Assembly (NCBI RefSeq): GCF_900104605.1
Contig: NZ_LT629960.1
Location: forward strand, 1,984,001-2,048,000
Direction of reading: 5' to 3'
Source: Tidjanibacter massiliensis
GTDB lineage: Bacteria; Bacteroidota; Bacteroidia; Bacteroidales; Rikenellaceae
Length of the DNA: 64,000 nucleotides
The first letter of the stretch is position 1. Every line of letters starts with the position of its first letter. Below, one piece after another: positions 1 to 10,083 of the stretch. A program made the translations under genes and the position numbers. The notes below the pieces were generated by a model. The model ran no database searches, was not told the DNA's origin, and was given only the letters and a program-made list of their open reading frames with translations.

Positions 1-92
1 CTTTCGCAGGATGACGATTATTCGGACAGGCCGTCCGCTGTTATTCCGGACATCTGAACCGTCGTCCGGTCGATTGGACTTTTGTCCGTTTC

Positions 93-2432
93 CTATTCGC
101 CGATTGTCGTGCCCGTCGTTTGAGACGCAGGCGTATCCGGGAAATTCGATACGATGAGTATGGCCGGTTCTTCTACTTCCACTCCGTTTACCTTGTAGTG
201 TATGATGAGTTTGTAATCGAAAGTCAACGGGTGGTCGGGAATAAGGAAAGACAGCGTTCTTGTGGATTTGTTATAACTCCATGTATCGAAAGGATAGTAC
301 GGGTAATGTGTCCGGTGGTCGGCCTCTACATCCACTATTTCGACGTTCGTTTCCGTCCCCATATATTTGGCCCGGTAGGTGGTGTTGTAGGCGTAGGTCT
401 CCGGTGCGTTGATGACTCCGAATACGCTGTAAACATCCAATGGCTGCACGCGTATCGGAGCGGTGTATTCCACTTCGGGGCCGTTTGGCTGGAACTGTAT
501 CTTTAGCTTGACGGTCATATTTCCCGGCTGTCTGAAAGTGTACTGGGCGCTTCTGTCCGTCTTCGGCGTAATGGTTGCGTCGCCCTGAACCACCGACCAC
601 TCCGTGACTTTCGCATCCGGACAGATTTCCAAATCCATCACCGAAACCGTGACCGGATAACCCTCCGTAGCGGTTCCGGGTACCGAAACGATGCTCGTGT
701 TTGAGACGGTGACGGTCTTGTCGAACGTCTCTTCGATGCCCGGTGCCAGCTCTACTGTGGCACGCAGGGTCTTTTCTCCCGGTTCGGTAAAGCATACCAG
801 AAGTTGGGAAGTATTGTTATTCAGTATCGTGGCGCCCGTACCGTCCGTTATCTCCCAGGTTGCAGAAAACGGTGTTTGGTCTTTCATCCTAAGTCGGACG
901 GGTTGGTAAAGCCGTATCCGGGTATCCGAAACCTCGGCCATATTCCTCATATCGAAATGATATTTGTTCGGATTGTCGAAGATAAGGTTCACTAATCGGT
1001 CGCTTATCTGTTTGTCGTTTCTGGCACGGATTCTCGATTGCCAGTGCCCCCAATCGTCCGAACCGTAAAAGTCGTACTGAATCTGCTCCATCGTAAAGCC
1101 GTTCAGTAACAGGCACTCTATAAGTCTGGTATATTCTTCATTGGTAGTGCCACTCCATTCGTATTCCTCCCCCAGCAATGCACGCGTATAAGCATACGAA
1201 ACGCCGTTAGCCCAAGATTCCATGTCTTTTCTTCGACCGAAAAGATACATGGCACTGTAACTGCCGGCATCCTTATAGTAGTGCGATGCGTGTCCCAATT
1301 CGTGAAAGGTCGTTTGCATTGCACTTTTGGACGAGTGATAGCCCCCAACACGGGATTTTGCATACATGGTCAAAGCGTGTTCTCCTATTACGGCAGTAAG
1401 TATAGGAACGTATCTGCCTTCCCACTTAAATGGCGTTTCTTTATCGACGATTCCTATATTGAGCAGTTTCTGTTCCCTGACCAGTCCCGGAACGTGATTC
1501 GGTTCGGTATAATAGGCTGTCAGCGCACGGTGAGAACCTGCAAGGAAATAATCGAGACCGCACTGCGACGTCAGTACCGTATCGAGCGGCTCCGTGTGTC
1601 CCTTACACCAAGAACCGCGCCTCGTCCATGTATTGCCCTGCCGGATGACGAAATGGTGGGAATCCCATACGACCTGATAATCTACGGGGCCTATGAACTT
1701 ATCGGTTACTGTAATCCTCCCGTCAGCATCGGTATAATATCGTTTCTGATTGCTGCCCTGTACGACCACTACGTTGAGCTGTTTTAAGGGGAGTATCGTG
1801 TCGCTGTTGTCGCCTACATCGACGTGAAACCGGAATCTTGCCGAAGGGTTCCACTCTTGCTGCGATTCGCCTGCACGCGTTGCGACAGAAGTGTGTCCCG
1901 TAGCGGCCAGCGTCTGAGTCAGGACATCTTTGAACAGGTCGGTCGAGAGCTGCTCTTCCGAACCGGACGCAGACCCTGCGCCGCCGAGACTCTGAATATA
2001 GACATCATAAATCTTCGTATAGGGGATATCCTCCGGGAATTGGAAACCGATTGGAACCACGGAGTAAAGCGGTAGAATCTCACCTTGAGAATCTTCATCG
2101 GGTTCGGGAATCGGCTTACCTTCTTCGCCGACAGGATTATAGGACGTAATCAGGTCGAGCGCCTCCAGCCGGGCTACCTGGGCCGAATCGGTCGGAGAAA
2201 AGCATACGTATTGGTGGGTAGGTTCCAACACGATTCTCGGCTGTCCCGTTTGGGCGAGTTTGGCGTCGAGCACCTCCTGTACCAGCGACAGTTTGTACGG
2301 GTCCTTCTCTCCGGTGGAGCGGGTGACGGCCGCCGTGAAAGATTCTTCGCCCTCCGACGGCTGAGGAAGCTCCTCCTTGACGCACGACGCCAAGAGCAGC
2401 CCCGAAAGCAGTAACAGGTAAAAGTTTCTCAT
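93..2432 (-). CDS. Secreted zinc metallopeptidase-like lipoprotein
   Basis: A 779-residue protein predicted to sit on the outer membrane or cell surface. The N-terminus is a lipoprotein signal with lipobox LLASC (Cys17). The motif HELGH at residues 377-381 is the HExxH zinc site; Glu405 in MESWANG lies 24 residues further on and could be the third ligand, as in gluzincins. Residues about 510-680 look like two PKD-type beta-sandwich modules. Cysteines are few. A VTRS motif surrounds Arg38. It is the last gene of a minus-strand operon with the small lipoprotein ending 38 nt upstream. The substrate is unknown and I cannot place it in a named peptidase family; the metallopeptidase call rests on HExxH plus the distal Glu. 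Confidence 0.75.
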   Translation of the reverse strand: MRNFYLLLLSGLLLASCVKEELPQPSEGEESFTAAVTRSTGEKDPYKLSLVQEVLDAKLAQTGQPRIVLEPTHQYVCFSPTDSAQVARLEALDLITSYNPVGEEGKPIPEPDEDSQGEILPLYSVVPIGFQFPEDIPYTKIYDVYIQSLGGAGSASGSEEQLSTDLFKDVLTQTLAATGHTSVATRAGESQQEWNPSARFRFHVDVGDNSDTILPLKQLNVVVVQGSNQKRYYTDADGRITVTDKFIGPVDYQVVWDSHHFVIRQGNTWTRRGSWCKGHTEPLDTVLTSQCGLDYFLAGSHRALTAYYTEPNHVPGLVREQKLLNIGIVDKETPFKWEGRYVPILTAVIGEHALTMYAKSRVGGYHSSKSAMQTTFHELGHASHYYKDAGSYSAMYLFGRRKDMESWANGVSYAYTRALLGEEYEWSGTTNEEYTRLIECLLLNGFTMEQIQYDFYGSDDWGHWQSRIRARNDKQISDRLVNLIFDNPNKYHFDMRNMAEVSDTRIRLYQPVRLRMKDQTPFSATWEITDGTGATILNNNTSQLLVCFTEPGEKTLRATVELAPGIEETFDKTVTVSNTSIVSVPGTATEGYPVTVSVMDLEICPDAKVTEWSVVQGDATITPKTDRSAQYTFRQPGNMTVKLKIQFQPNGPEVEYTAPIRVQPLDVYSVFGVINAPETYAYNTTYRAKYMGTETNVEIVDVEADHRTHYPYYPFDTWSYNKSTRTLSFLIPDHPLTFDYKLIIHYKVNGVEVEEPAILIVSNFPDTPASQTTGTTIGE

Positions 2433-2470
2433 ATAATAGTAATTTTAAAGTTAGACAATTTTGTAGGCTT

Positions 2471-2938
2471 TTATTCCGTTAATATTGGATATCCTCTTTT
2501 GAAAAATTCTTCTGTGAAAATATATTGAAGGTATACAACATCTTTGGTTTCTTTGGTTATATCGTAGTTCTCCGCATGGTATAAATATGCTCCAACCATA
2601 TCTCCGACTTCCCATTCTCCGTTAGATATAGAAAGACCTTCAAATTTTAAGTCATCGAAAGGATCAGCTATATTTGTACCAAATCCTCCCGTAGGAGGCG
2701 GCGTCAATATCTTAGTGAATTCTCCCCCGGGAGTGATTGTAAAGTTGTAGACCGGCTTAGCATTTGGGTTTTTTCCCGGTCCCCATTCATCACTATAATA
2801 AGTCTGATCATAGAGCGTAACGATAATGGTTTTGTCTGTTCCATTTATAAAAGTATAATAGGCAAACTTGTAATACGAGTGGTCGCATCCGCACAGCGTC
2901 GCTGCGGCGACAAGGAGTAAAAGAAGTCTGGTTTTCAT
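2471..2938 (-). CDS. Small lipoprotein, paralogue A
   Basis: A 155-residue protein of unknown function. The signal peptide ends in lipobox LCGC (Cys18). The mature part is rich in Tyr, Thr and Asn and probably all beta. It shares an identical 19-residue leader with the gene at 3346-3825, and a similar order of motifs (YYTFINGTDKTIIVTLYDQ here, YYTYINATDKTVVVTLYDQ there), but diverges toward the C-terminus. It lies 38 nt upstream of the metallopeptidase gene and is probably co-transcribed with it. Its repeated pairing with the peptidase leader suggests a partner or substrate relation, which is inference. Confidence 0.7.
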   Translation of the reverse strand: MKTRLLLLLVAAATLCGCDHSYYKFAYYTFINGTDKTIIVTLYDQTYYSDEWGPGKNPNAKPVYNFTITPGGEFTKILTPPPTGGFGTNIADPFDDLKFEGLSISNGEWEVGDMVGAYLYHAENYDITKETKDVVYLQYIFTEEFFKRGYPILTE

Positions 2939-3036
2939 AATAAAAGATTGTTATGAGTTAAACTTAACTATCGCTTCAAAGGCGTATTATTTGTTTTTAA
3001 AAGACAATACGTTACGATTGTAAAGTGCAATTGTAT

Positions 3037-3312
3037 TCAATGATTCCAATTAGCTACCTGGGCCGAATCGGTCGGAGAAAAGCATACGTACTGGTGGGTC
3101 GGTTCCAACACGATTCTCGGCTGTCCCATTTGGACGAGTTTGGCGTCGAGCACCTCCTGCACCAGCGACAGTTTGTACGGGTCTTTCTCTCCAGCGGAGC
3201 GGGTGACGGCCGCCGAGAGGGGTTCTTCGCCCTCCGACGGTTGGGGAAGCTCCTCCTTGACGCACGACGCCAGGAGCAGCCCCGAAAGCAGTAACAGGTA
3301 AAGTCTTTTCAT
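3037..3312 (-). pseudogene. Truncated copy of the metallopeptidase lipoprotein N-terminus
   Basis: This open frame of 91 codons repeats residues 1 to about 87 of the metallopeptidase at 93-2432, with a complete lipobox (LLASC) and the same VTRS motif. Nucleotide similarity starts at 3053 and runs to the start codon at a constant 880-nt offset from the intact copy, without indels. After the shared DSAQVA the frame continues for four unrelated residues and stops, so the whole catalytic part, including HExxH, is missing. It may still be translated and exported as a short lipoprotein, but it cannot be a peptidase. It is best read as a remnant of tandem duplication. Confidence 0.8.
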
Positions 3313-3345
3313 GTTGCAACAGTTTTAAGTTAGGTAATTATGGAG

Positions 3346-3825
3346 TTAATCGTAAACCGGCACAGGTAATCCGAAGTCATTAAAAAAATCATCGTCGAAT
3401 ACACACTGTAGATGGACGGATTTATTCGTGGATTTTGTCTCTTCATAAAAGCCGTTGTATTGGTAGAATAGATTATTGGGCCTTAGATGTGAAACTATGC
3501 TCTCCCCGTTCGATACGGTAATACATCTTGCCTCTTTTATATCCTCAAACGGAGGAGAGAAACTTTTTTTTCCCATACCCGGATATGGCTGCAGTATTCT
3601 GGTGTATTGTTCTCCCGGTGCGATGACAAAGCGGAATACTTCTTTGGCATCGGGATTTACTTTGAGATCCCAAATATTCGTATAGAAGTCTTGGTCGTAA
3701 AGTGTCACGACAACTGTCTTGTCCGTAGCATTGATATAGGTGTAGTAGGTCAATCGGTGTCCTAAACGGTCGCAACCGCACAGCGTCGCTGCGGCGACAA
3801 GGAGTAAAAGAAGTCTGGTTTTCAT
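3346..3825 (-). CDS. Small lipoprotein, paralogue B
   Basis: A 159-residue lipoprotein, paralogous to the gene at 2471-2938. The first 19 residues (lipobox LCGC, Cys18) are identical between the two, and the DNA around the start codon is also shared. The mature parts keep the YINATDKT-type strand and a PG-rich turn near residue 75 but differ strongly afterwards. It is the first gene of the minus-strand operon, with a promoter-like sequence about 40-70 nt upstream. No known domain is recognised. Confidence 0.7.
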   Translation of the reverse strand: MKTRLLLLLVAAATLCGCDRLGHRLTYYTYINATDKTVVVTLYDQDFYTNIWDLKVNPDAKEVFRFVIAPGEQYTRILQPYPGMGKKSFSPPFEDIKEARCITVSNGESIVSHLRPNNLFYQYNGFYEETKSTNKSVHLQCVFDDDFFNDFGLPVPVYD

Positions 3826-3864
3826 AATAGAAGGTTTTTATGAGTTAAACTTAAATCTTCACCC

Positions 3865-3896
3865 TAAAGATATGTTATTTATTTTACATGTCCAAC
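3865..3896 (-). promoter_or_regulatory. Candidate promoter of the lipoprotein operon
   Basis: On the minus strand TATCTTTA (3872-3865) differs at one position from the Bacteroidetes -7 box TAnnTTTG. GTTG (3896-3893) lies 20 nt upstream and resembles the -33 box TTTG. The start codon of the first lipoprotein gene is 40 nt downstream of the -7 box. Confidence 0.45.
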
Positions 3897-4096
3897 ATTT
3901 TACGGTCATGGATAAGCGGTGGTGCAAAGAATGCAATACGCCATGAGGTGTATAGGGTCATACGGTGTCGAACGTAATGCAGCGAATTCCGTCTGCTTGC
4001 CGAATGGATAAGGGGCAGGGCGGTATTGTCGGTATCTTTGAGGACGATGTACTGTCGGTGGGAGGTTGGGCCAGTTCGCGGGAGGAATTGTTTTAA

Positions 4097-4161
4097 GGGT
4101 ACCTTAACCGAAGAGGGGAGAGTGCGATATTCGCACTCTCCCCTCTTCGGTTAAGGTACCC
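4097..4161 (-). terminator. Terminator hairpin of groES-groEL with perfect 31-bp arms
   Basis: Positions 4097-4127 and 4131-4161 are exact reverse complements separated by the three bases TAT. The structure begins 30 nt after the groEL stop codon. On the minus strand it is followed by TTAAAACAATT, a weak U tract. The arms are about twice the length of an ordinary terminator stem. Confidence 0.75.
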
Positions 4162-4190
4162 CGTGAGGGACACCCTGTTATTCAGGTTGA

Positions 4191-5855
<1,665 letters not shown>

Positions 5856-6125
5856 TTAGATGATTGCGAAAATGTCGCTCTGGCGCATGATGAGGTATGT
5901 TTCGCCTTCGACGGTCACCTCCGTACCCGCGTATTTGCCGTAGAGTACCTGGTCGCCTACCTTGACCTCCATCTTTACCTCCGATGTGCCGGGGCCGACT
6001 GCTACCACTTTGCCTGCGAGCGGTTTTTCCTTCGCGGTGTCGGGGATGATGAGGCCTGCCGCCGTCTTCTCTTCAGCCGGATTGGGCTGTATCAAAACTC
6101 TGTCTGATAACGGTTTGATTTTCAT
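5856..6125 (-). CDS. groS: 10-kDa co-chaperonin GroES
   Basis: An 89-residue protein that caps the GroEL ring. It carries the N-terminal [10 protein letters not shown] strand, the mobile loop segment around [14 protein letters not shown] (residues about 16-29), which contacts GroEL, and the C-terminal YGKYAGTEV region. It is the first gene of the operon, with a 280-nt upstream region shared with a divergent lipoprotein gene at 6531. Confidence 0.97.
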   Translation of the reverse strand: MKIKPLSDRVLIQPNPAEEKTAAGLIIPDTAKEKPLAGKVVAVGPGTSEVKMEVKVGDQVLYGKYAGTEVTVEGETYLIMRQSDIFAII

Positions 6126-6200
6126 AGCTCTTAAACTGTTTTGAAGTTATATGTTATGTGATATCGTCTGCTTTTCGCATTGCGGCAGTATGTGTCGCAC

Positions 6201-6230
6201 ATTATATGCCAAACGCTCCGGCCGTACAAA
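6201..6230 (-). promoter_or_regulatory. Candidate groES promoter
   Basis: On the minus strand TATAAT (6206-6201) is preceded after 18 nt by TTTGTA (6230-6225). This reads as a hybrid of a classical -10 and the Bacteroidetes -33 TTTG. It is about 75 nt upstream of groES and directly downstream of the palindrome at 6246-6258. Confidence 0.3.
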
Positions 6231-6245
6231 CTGTCACCCTTTGTA

Positions 6246-6258
6246 TGCCAGTCTGGCA
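6246..6258. promoter_or_regulatory. Palindrome upstream of groES, possible regulator site
   Basis: TGCCAGTCTGGCA is a perfect 6-1-6 inverted repeat about 120 nt upstream of groES. Related half-sites lie nearby: GGCTGACAG around 6275-6283 and CTGTCACC around 6231-6238. I do not see the CIRCE element that HrcA binds in many other bacteria. A heat-shock role is inference from position only. Confidence 0.35.
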
Positions 6259-6454
6259 ACAAATCGTATCGGCTGGCTGACAGAATTGCAGACGGGCGCT
6301 ACGTGATTGCCGGCGGCCCTGTCGGCATATCGTAACGTTGCAAAAGGTTTTTTGTGGATTTTATGCTGAAAATATCCGGTTCGTTGCATATATATGTCTT
6401 GCGAGCAAAGATGTAATAATATTAACTATCAGCATTTTAATGTTTTTTTAATCG

Positions 6455-6462
6455 TATGTTTG
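6455..6462 (+). promoter_or_regulatory. Bacteroidetes -7 box for the lipoprotein gene at 6531
   Basis: TATGTTTG matches TAnnTTTG exactly, 68 nt before the start codon. No good TTTG is seen at the -33 spacing. The predicted leader contains a small AAGATT/AATCTT hairpin near 6498-6516. Confidence 0.5.
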
Positions 6463-6530
6463 CATTGCGTGCATGCAGACGGTCCGATGTGACGAAGATT
6501 TTTGGATAATCTTAAACCTACTAATTATTC

Positions 6531-8003
6531 ATGAAAAAGAATCGGTTTTTTACAGGTGTTATGTGTACTTTGGCGGTTGTCGCACTCTCGGCCTGCGGGC
6601 AGGAGGCGCAGGAGCAACTGCAATACGTGAGCCTCAGCCAGGCGGGCTGTACCTTTTTCGGTACGGATAACGAGCCTTTGGCAGTGACGGTGGAAACATC
6701 TCCGGCGCAGTGGGCGGCGGAAGCATCCGCATCCTGGGTGAAGGCGGAACCCGGAGAGGACGGTACGACCCTTGTTCTATCAGTAGAAGACAATGATGGC
6801 GATGCCGAGCGAAAGGCTGCCGTGACGGTGACGGCCGGGCAGGCATCCCAGACGATTACGGTCTATCAGTTGGCACCCGACCTCTCCATCAACCGTTTCA
6901 GGAAGGAACGGATGTTCCAGAACGGCGGCGTAGTGTCGCCCAGCGGCAAGTACATCGGCGGTTTTACGAACAAAGCGATGGAGGACAATACGTGGGAATA
7001 CTATCCTGTGATTATCGACACGGAGACCGGAGAAAAAATCAAACTCGGTCCGTTCCCTTCCGCGCTTTTCAAATGTAGTCAGCCGTTTGCCATTACCGAT
7101 TACGGCCAGCTTTTTATCTCCGACCATGAGAACGGTGGTTCGGTCATTTTCGACCTCAACGGCGACTACATGCTCTCCAGTATTCCGGAGGGTTGTACGA
7201 ACCGGGGCAACGTGATGGGCGTTTCGGGCGACGGTTCCAAATGGGTAGGTTATGCAACCAGCGAAAAGCAGGAGGGAGAGCGCATTGGTCAGTACCGTCC
7301 GATAATTTGGGAGGACGGCGAGGCCCGGATGCTTTCCATGCCCGAGAAGAACTTCAAGGGCGAGGATTTCTCGGTAGGGGCGATGGCGCGTGGCATCTCC
7401 GCCGACGGCTCCGTGATTTATGGAACGACGTGGGACAACAGCGACGGAGCCATGATTTACTGGAAAGACGGCAAGGTCAAGTATGTAGGCGAGGATGTAC
7501 ATGAAATCAAGTCGGTAACCATTCCCTATCCGGAAGGCGACGAGACGTTCTACTATGCCAACGGAATAGTCAGCCAGGCCGAAATCTACAAGATGAGTCC
7601 CTCGGGCAACTGGATAGCCGGCGCTTATCAGGAGATAACGGTCAATACGGACGACTATTCGACGGTCGCCAGTTCGTGCCCGGCCTTTTACAATACGGAA
7701 ACGGAGACGACTGTCGTATTGGAGGAGTACAGCGGTGCCAAGGGCGTGCATGTGACCGACGGGGGCATCGCATTCATTGCACTGCCTATGGCCGGCGGCG
7801 AAGTGTACGACCTCAATGCGGGAGTTGCCATCGGAACGGTAGCCGAATGGGTTTACAGCGAATACGGCCTCATCATTCCGTCGGATATCTTCATCAAAAG
7901 CGTTTCGCCGGACGGTCGGGTGGTGCTCGGTACGGGTACGGAACAGCCGGCGGGTATGAAGGGGAGAATTTACCCGTGGTACATCATTCCTCCGGCGCAA
8001 TAA
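6531..8003 (+). CDS. Surface lipoprotein with N-terminal BACON-like domain and propeller-like body
   Basis: A 490-residue lipoprotein (lipobox LSAC, Cys22). Residues about 28-118 resemble a BACON beta-sandwich (SPAQWAAEAS, ASWVKAEPG, then a TITVYQ end strand). Residues 120-490 hold repeated strand-turn units with the wording GDGSKWVGY, SADGSVIYGTTW, SPSGNWIAGAY and SPDGRVVLGTG; such S-x-x-G repeats suggest a beta-propeller of the kind seen in HAF-repeat proteins. No catalytic motif is evident. BACON domains in Bacteroidetes are associated with glycan or mucin contact, but here the ligand is unknown. The start is set by the signal peptide and the promoter 68 nt upstream. Confidence 0.75.
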   Translation: MKKNRFFTGVMCTLAVVALSACGQEAQEQLQYVSLSQAGCTFFGTDNEPLAVTVETSPAQWAAEASASWVKAEPGEDGTTLVLSVEDNDGDAERKAAVTVTAGQASQTITVYQLAPDLSINRFRKERMFQNGGVVSPSGKYIGGFTNKAMEDNTWEYYPVIIDTETGEKIKLGPFPSALFKCSQPFAITDYGQLFISDHENGGSVIFDLNGDYMLSSIPEGCTNRGNVMGVSGDGSKWVGYATSEKQEGERIGQYRPIIWEDGEARMLSMPEKNFKGEDFSVGAMARGISADGSVIYGTTWDNSDGAMIYWKDGKVKYVGEDVHEIKSVTIPYPEGDETFYYANGIVSQAEIYKMSPSGNWIAGAYQEITVNTDDYSTVASSCPAFYNTETETTVVLEEYSGAKGVHVTDGGIAFIALPMAGGEVYDLNAGVAIGTVAEWVYSEYGLIIPSDIFIKSVSPDGRVVLGTGTEQPAGMKGRIYPWYIIPPAQ

Positions 8004-8068
8004 CAAAAAACTCTTTTCATAATTTTTACATAAGGTTATTTGACAGGTGGCTGGTCCGTGGTTTCGTC

Positions 8069-8094
8069 CGGTATCCGTCCGAAGGCGGATACCG
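8069..8094 (+). terminator. Hairpin between two BACON lipoprotein genes
   Basis: CGGTATCCG and CGGATACCG form 9-bp arms around an 8-nt loop, 65 nt after the stop codon of the upstream gene. There is no U tract, so it could be a weak terminator, a processing site or unrelated. Confidence 0.3.
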
Positions 8095-8204
8095 GGCCGG
8101 GACCGGTTTGTTGCCGGCATCCCGGCGGCGAGGGAATTTCGGCCCGTACCGGACATTAACCGTCTATTTAGCATATTTTTAACTGACCTAATACTGAACA
8201 GACC

Positions 8205-9749
8205 ATGGAAAAAAGATTGTGCGTTATCGCCGCGGCCTGCCTTGCTGCGGTGTCGTGTACGACCAAAGGGGAAAACGAACCGCAGCCGTCGCTCGAGGTG
8301 TCGCCCACTTCCCTCATTTTCGCGGCTGCCGCCGCCCCTGCCCAGGAGGTAACGGTCACGGCCGTCGGTACCGATTGGGAATACGAACTTGTAGGAAATG
8401 CCTCGGAGTGGGTCACCGTGACCGAAGACCGCACGAAAGGGCTCCTGACGGTCGGCGTACAGGATAATCCGCAGGCCGAACAGCGTACCGCCTCCCTGAC
8501 GGTAAACGCCGCTGGCGGCAGCGGCATCAAGGTGAAAGACAAGACCGTGACGATTGTCCAGCAGCCGTCGGACACTCCTGTTGTCTATTCCATTACCGTG
8601 GAGCCCGCTTCGCTGACTTTCGAGGCGGAGGGAGCGGCGACACAGAAGGTGACCGTGATGACCGAAGGCGAAGGACTTACCTGGCGTACCGAAGTGGATG
8701 AGGCTGCCCGCGGGTGGCTCACCGTGACCGAGGGCGAAGGACAGTTTGCCGTGGCGGTGTCCGACAATCCCGATACAGTGGAACGTGCCGGCAACATCAC
8801 CGTAATACCGAGTGAGGAGTCCGCTTCGCCGAAAGTGGTGCGCGTCGTACAGAAGGAGAAGGTGATACCCCCTTCGCTCGATATTGCACTCAGCAACGGT
8901 GCGACGCCCGAGGAGGGATTCGTGTTCGATTATCTGGGCGAAAACCAGAATTATTCCATCGATGTACGGGCCGTAAATATCGATTGGGACTATCGGGTGG
9001 AGTACGATTCCGCCGCGACCGACTGGATTACGGTTCGGAAAAACGAACTGTCGGACCGTGTCGGTTTGATGGTGCTGCTGAACAACAACAAAAACGAAGC
9101 TGCCGACCCGCGTTCCGGCCGTATCGTGATTTATACGGGCGAAGAGGGTATCGGCCCCTATGAGGTGAAGGTGACGCAGACCGGAAAACCCGAATTTCAG
9201 AGCACGATTCTCGAAAACGTTGAGGTAGGAACAGTGACCGGAACGAGGGCGATTGTCTATCCCAACAACGATAAACGGCAGTTGGCCTATACCGAGTGGA
9301 ATATTACGCTGTGGGGTAGCGGTATCGAGTTCGTGTCGAAATTTGGCAAATATACCGGTTCGGGCGAATTGCTCCAGTTAGAGCTTGCGACGAATCCTAT
9401 CGAAAAGAACGAGGAGGGAATTTACGTGATTCCGGACGGAACGTACGCACTTGCCCCGAATTTTGATGGCAAGAACGAAGATGGGACTTCGGTCGTTCCG
9501 GAGCCTTTTACCGTGAGCGGAGGCGAGCGGGGATTGTGGAATCATCCGTCGACGGCGAAAGGAACCTGGTACCTGCGGATGCAGGATGACAAGTACAACG
9601 GCGAGGAGGCCCGGATTACCGGCGGTACCCTGGCGGTAACGGGAACAGGAGACGGTAATTACCGACTCGAATGGGATTTCATCTCCGATGCCATGTATCA
9701 TACGACGGGCAGTTACGAAGGGCCGCTTGCATTGGAGGTCGTGGGCTGA
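8205..9749 (+). CDS. BACON-repeat surface lipoprotein
   Basis: A 514-residue lipoprotein (lipobox AVSC, Cys18). Three BACON-type beta-sandwich modules follow at about residues 29-125, 129-217 and 222-327; each begins with a LEVSPTSLIF-type strand, has a central SEWVTV, RGWLTV or TDWITV motif, and ends in VTIVQQ, VRVVQK or VKVTQT. The C-terminal part (330-514) is a separate domain rich in Gly and aromatic residues (GLWNHPST, KGTWYLRMQDD). Its identity is unknown to me, but domains in this position commonly form the functional head of BACON proteins. It lies 201 nt downstream of another BACON-type lipoprotein and may share its regulation. Confidence 0.8.
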   Translation: MEKRLCVIAAACLAAVSCTTKGENEPQPSLEVSPTSLIFAAAAAPAQEVTVTAVGTDWEYELVGNASEWVTVTEDRTKGLLTVGVQDNPQAEQRTASLTVNAAGGSGIKVKDKTVTIVQQPSDTPVVYSITVEPASLTFEAEGAATQKVTVMTEGEGLTWRTEVDEAARGWLTVTEGEGQFAVAVSDNPDTVERAGNITVIPSEESASPKVVRVVQKEKVIPPSLDIALSNGATPEEGFVFDYLGENQNYSIDVRAVNIDWDYRVEYDSAATDWITVRKNELSDRVGLMVLLNNNKNEAADPRSGRIVIYTGEEGIGPYEVKVTQTGKPEFQSTILENVEVGTVTGTRAIVYPNNDKRQLAYTEWNITLWGSGIEFVSKFGKYTGSGELLQLELATNPIEKNEEGIYVIPDGTYALAPNFDGKNEDGTSVVPEPFTVSGGERGLWNHPSTAKGTWYLRMQDDKYNGEEARITGGTLAVTGTGDGNYRLEWDFISDAMYHTTGSYEGPLALEVVG

Positions 9750-10083
9750 TAAATATGGAACGGGACGGCGCCGTCAGACCCGTGACGGCGCCCGACCTCC
9801 ATTCTTTTCATAGGTGGGGCGTGCGGAATTTCGGTTCCGTGCGCTTTTTTAATCCATAGTTTTTTATTCGCCGCATTGCCGGATGCGGTGCGTCTGCCCG
9901 ATGCCGTATGGGGGTATCGTCGGGGCGCCGGGGAGCGGGCGGAGAAAGGGCGGCGTTTTTCGGTTGCCGGGCAGAAGGTATCGCAGTCCGGATGTTCCGT
10001 TCGTTCCGGTGTTACGCTCAGGTTTGTACGGTCGTCTGTGTATGGAGCCGCAAGCTGTGCGGCCGCCCTTTCACTCCGTCGTT
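9750..10083. other. Intergenic region between convergent BACON lipoprotein genes
   Basis: Besides the hairpin at 9767-9792 and a smaller CGGAA/TTCCG hairpin near 9825-9850 followed by a T run, I see no gene in these 334 GC-rich bases. Confidence 0.5.
9767..9792 (+). terminator. Terminator hairpin after the BACON lipoprotein gene
   Basis: GGCGCCGTCA and TGACGGCGCC form a perfect 10-bp stem with a 6-nt loop, 18 nt after the stop codon at 9749. The downstream bases are only moderately T-rich (ATTCTTTTCAT). Confidence 0.5.

Larger units (their letters stand above)
2173..3854. repeat. Tandem duplication of a peptidase-leader plus small-lipoprotein unit
   Basis: Unit A (about 2173-2966) and unit B (about 3053-3854) are arranged head to tail. 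They match at the peptidase 5' end (880-nt offset), at the first 19 codons of the small lipoprotein, and in the leader box TTATGAGTTAAACTTAA just upstream of each lipoprotein start. The 3' parts of the two lipoprotein genes have diverged, while the leaders have stayed the same. Confidence 0.8.
3826..4190. other. Intergenic region between the lipoprotein operon and groEL
   Basis: Apart from the candidate promoter near 3865-3896 and the large hairpin at 4097-4161, I see no gene or repeat in these 365 bases. Confidence 0.6.
6126..6530. other. Divergent intergenic region groES / BACON lipoprotein
   Basis: This 405-nt stretch holds the candidate groES promoter and palindrome and the -7 box of the divergent lipoprotein gene at 6455-6462. 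No gene is visible. Confidence 0.6.

Noticed and set aside
6126-6530. A CIRCE element (HrcA site) upstream of groES
   Set aside because: I searched by eye for TTAGCACTC and its complement and did not find it.
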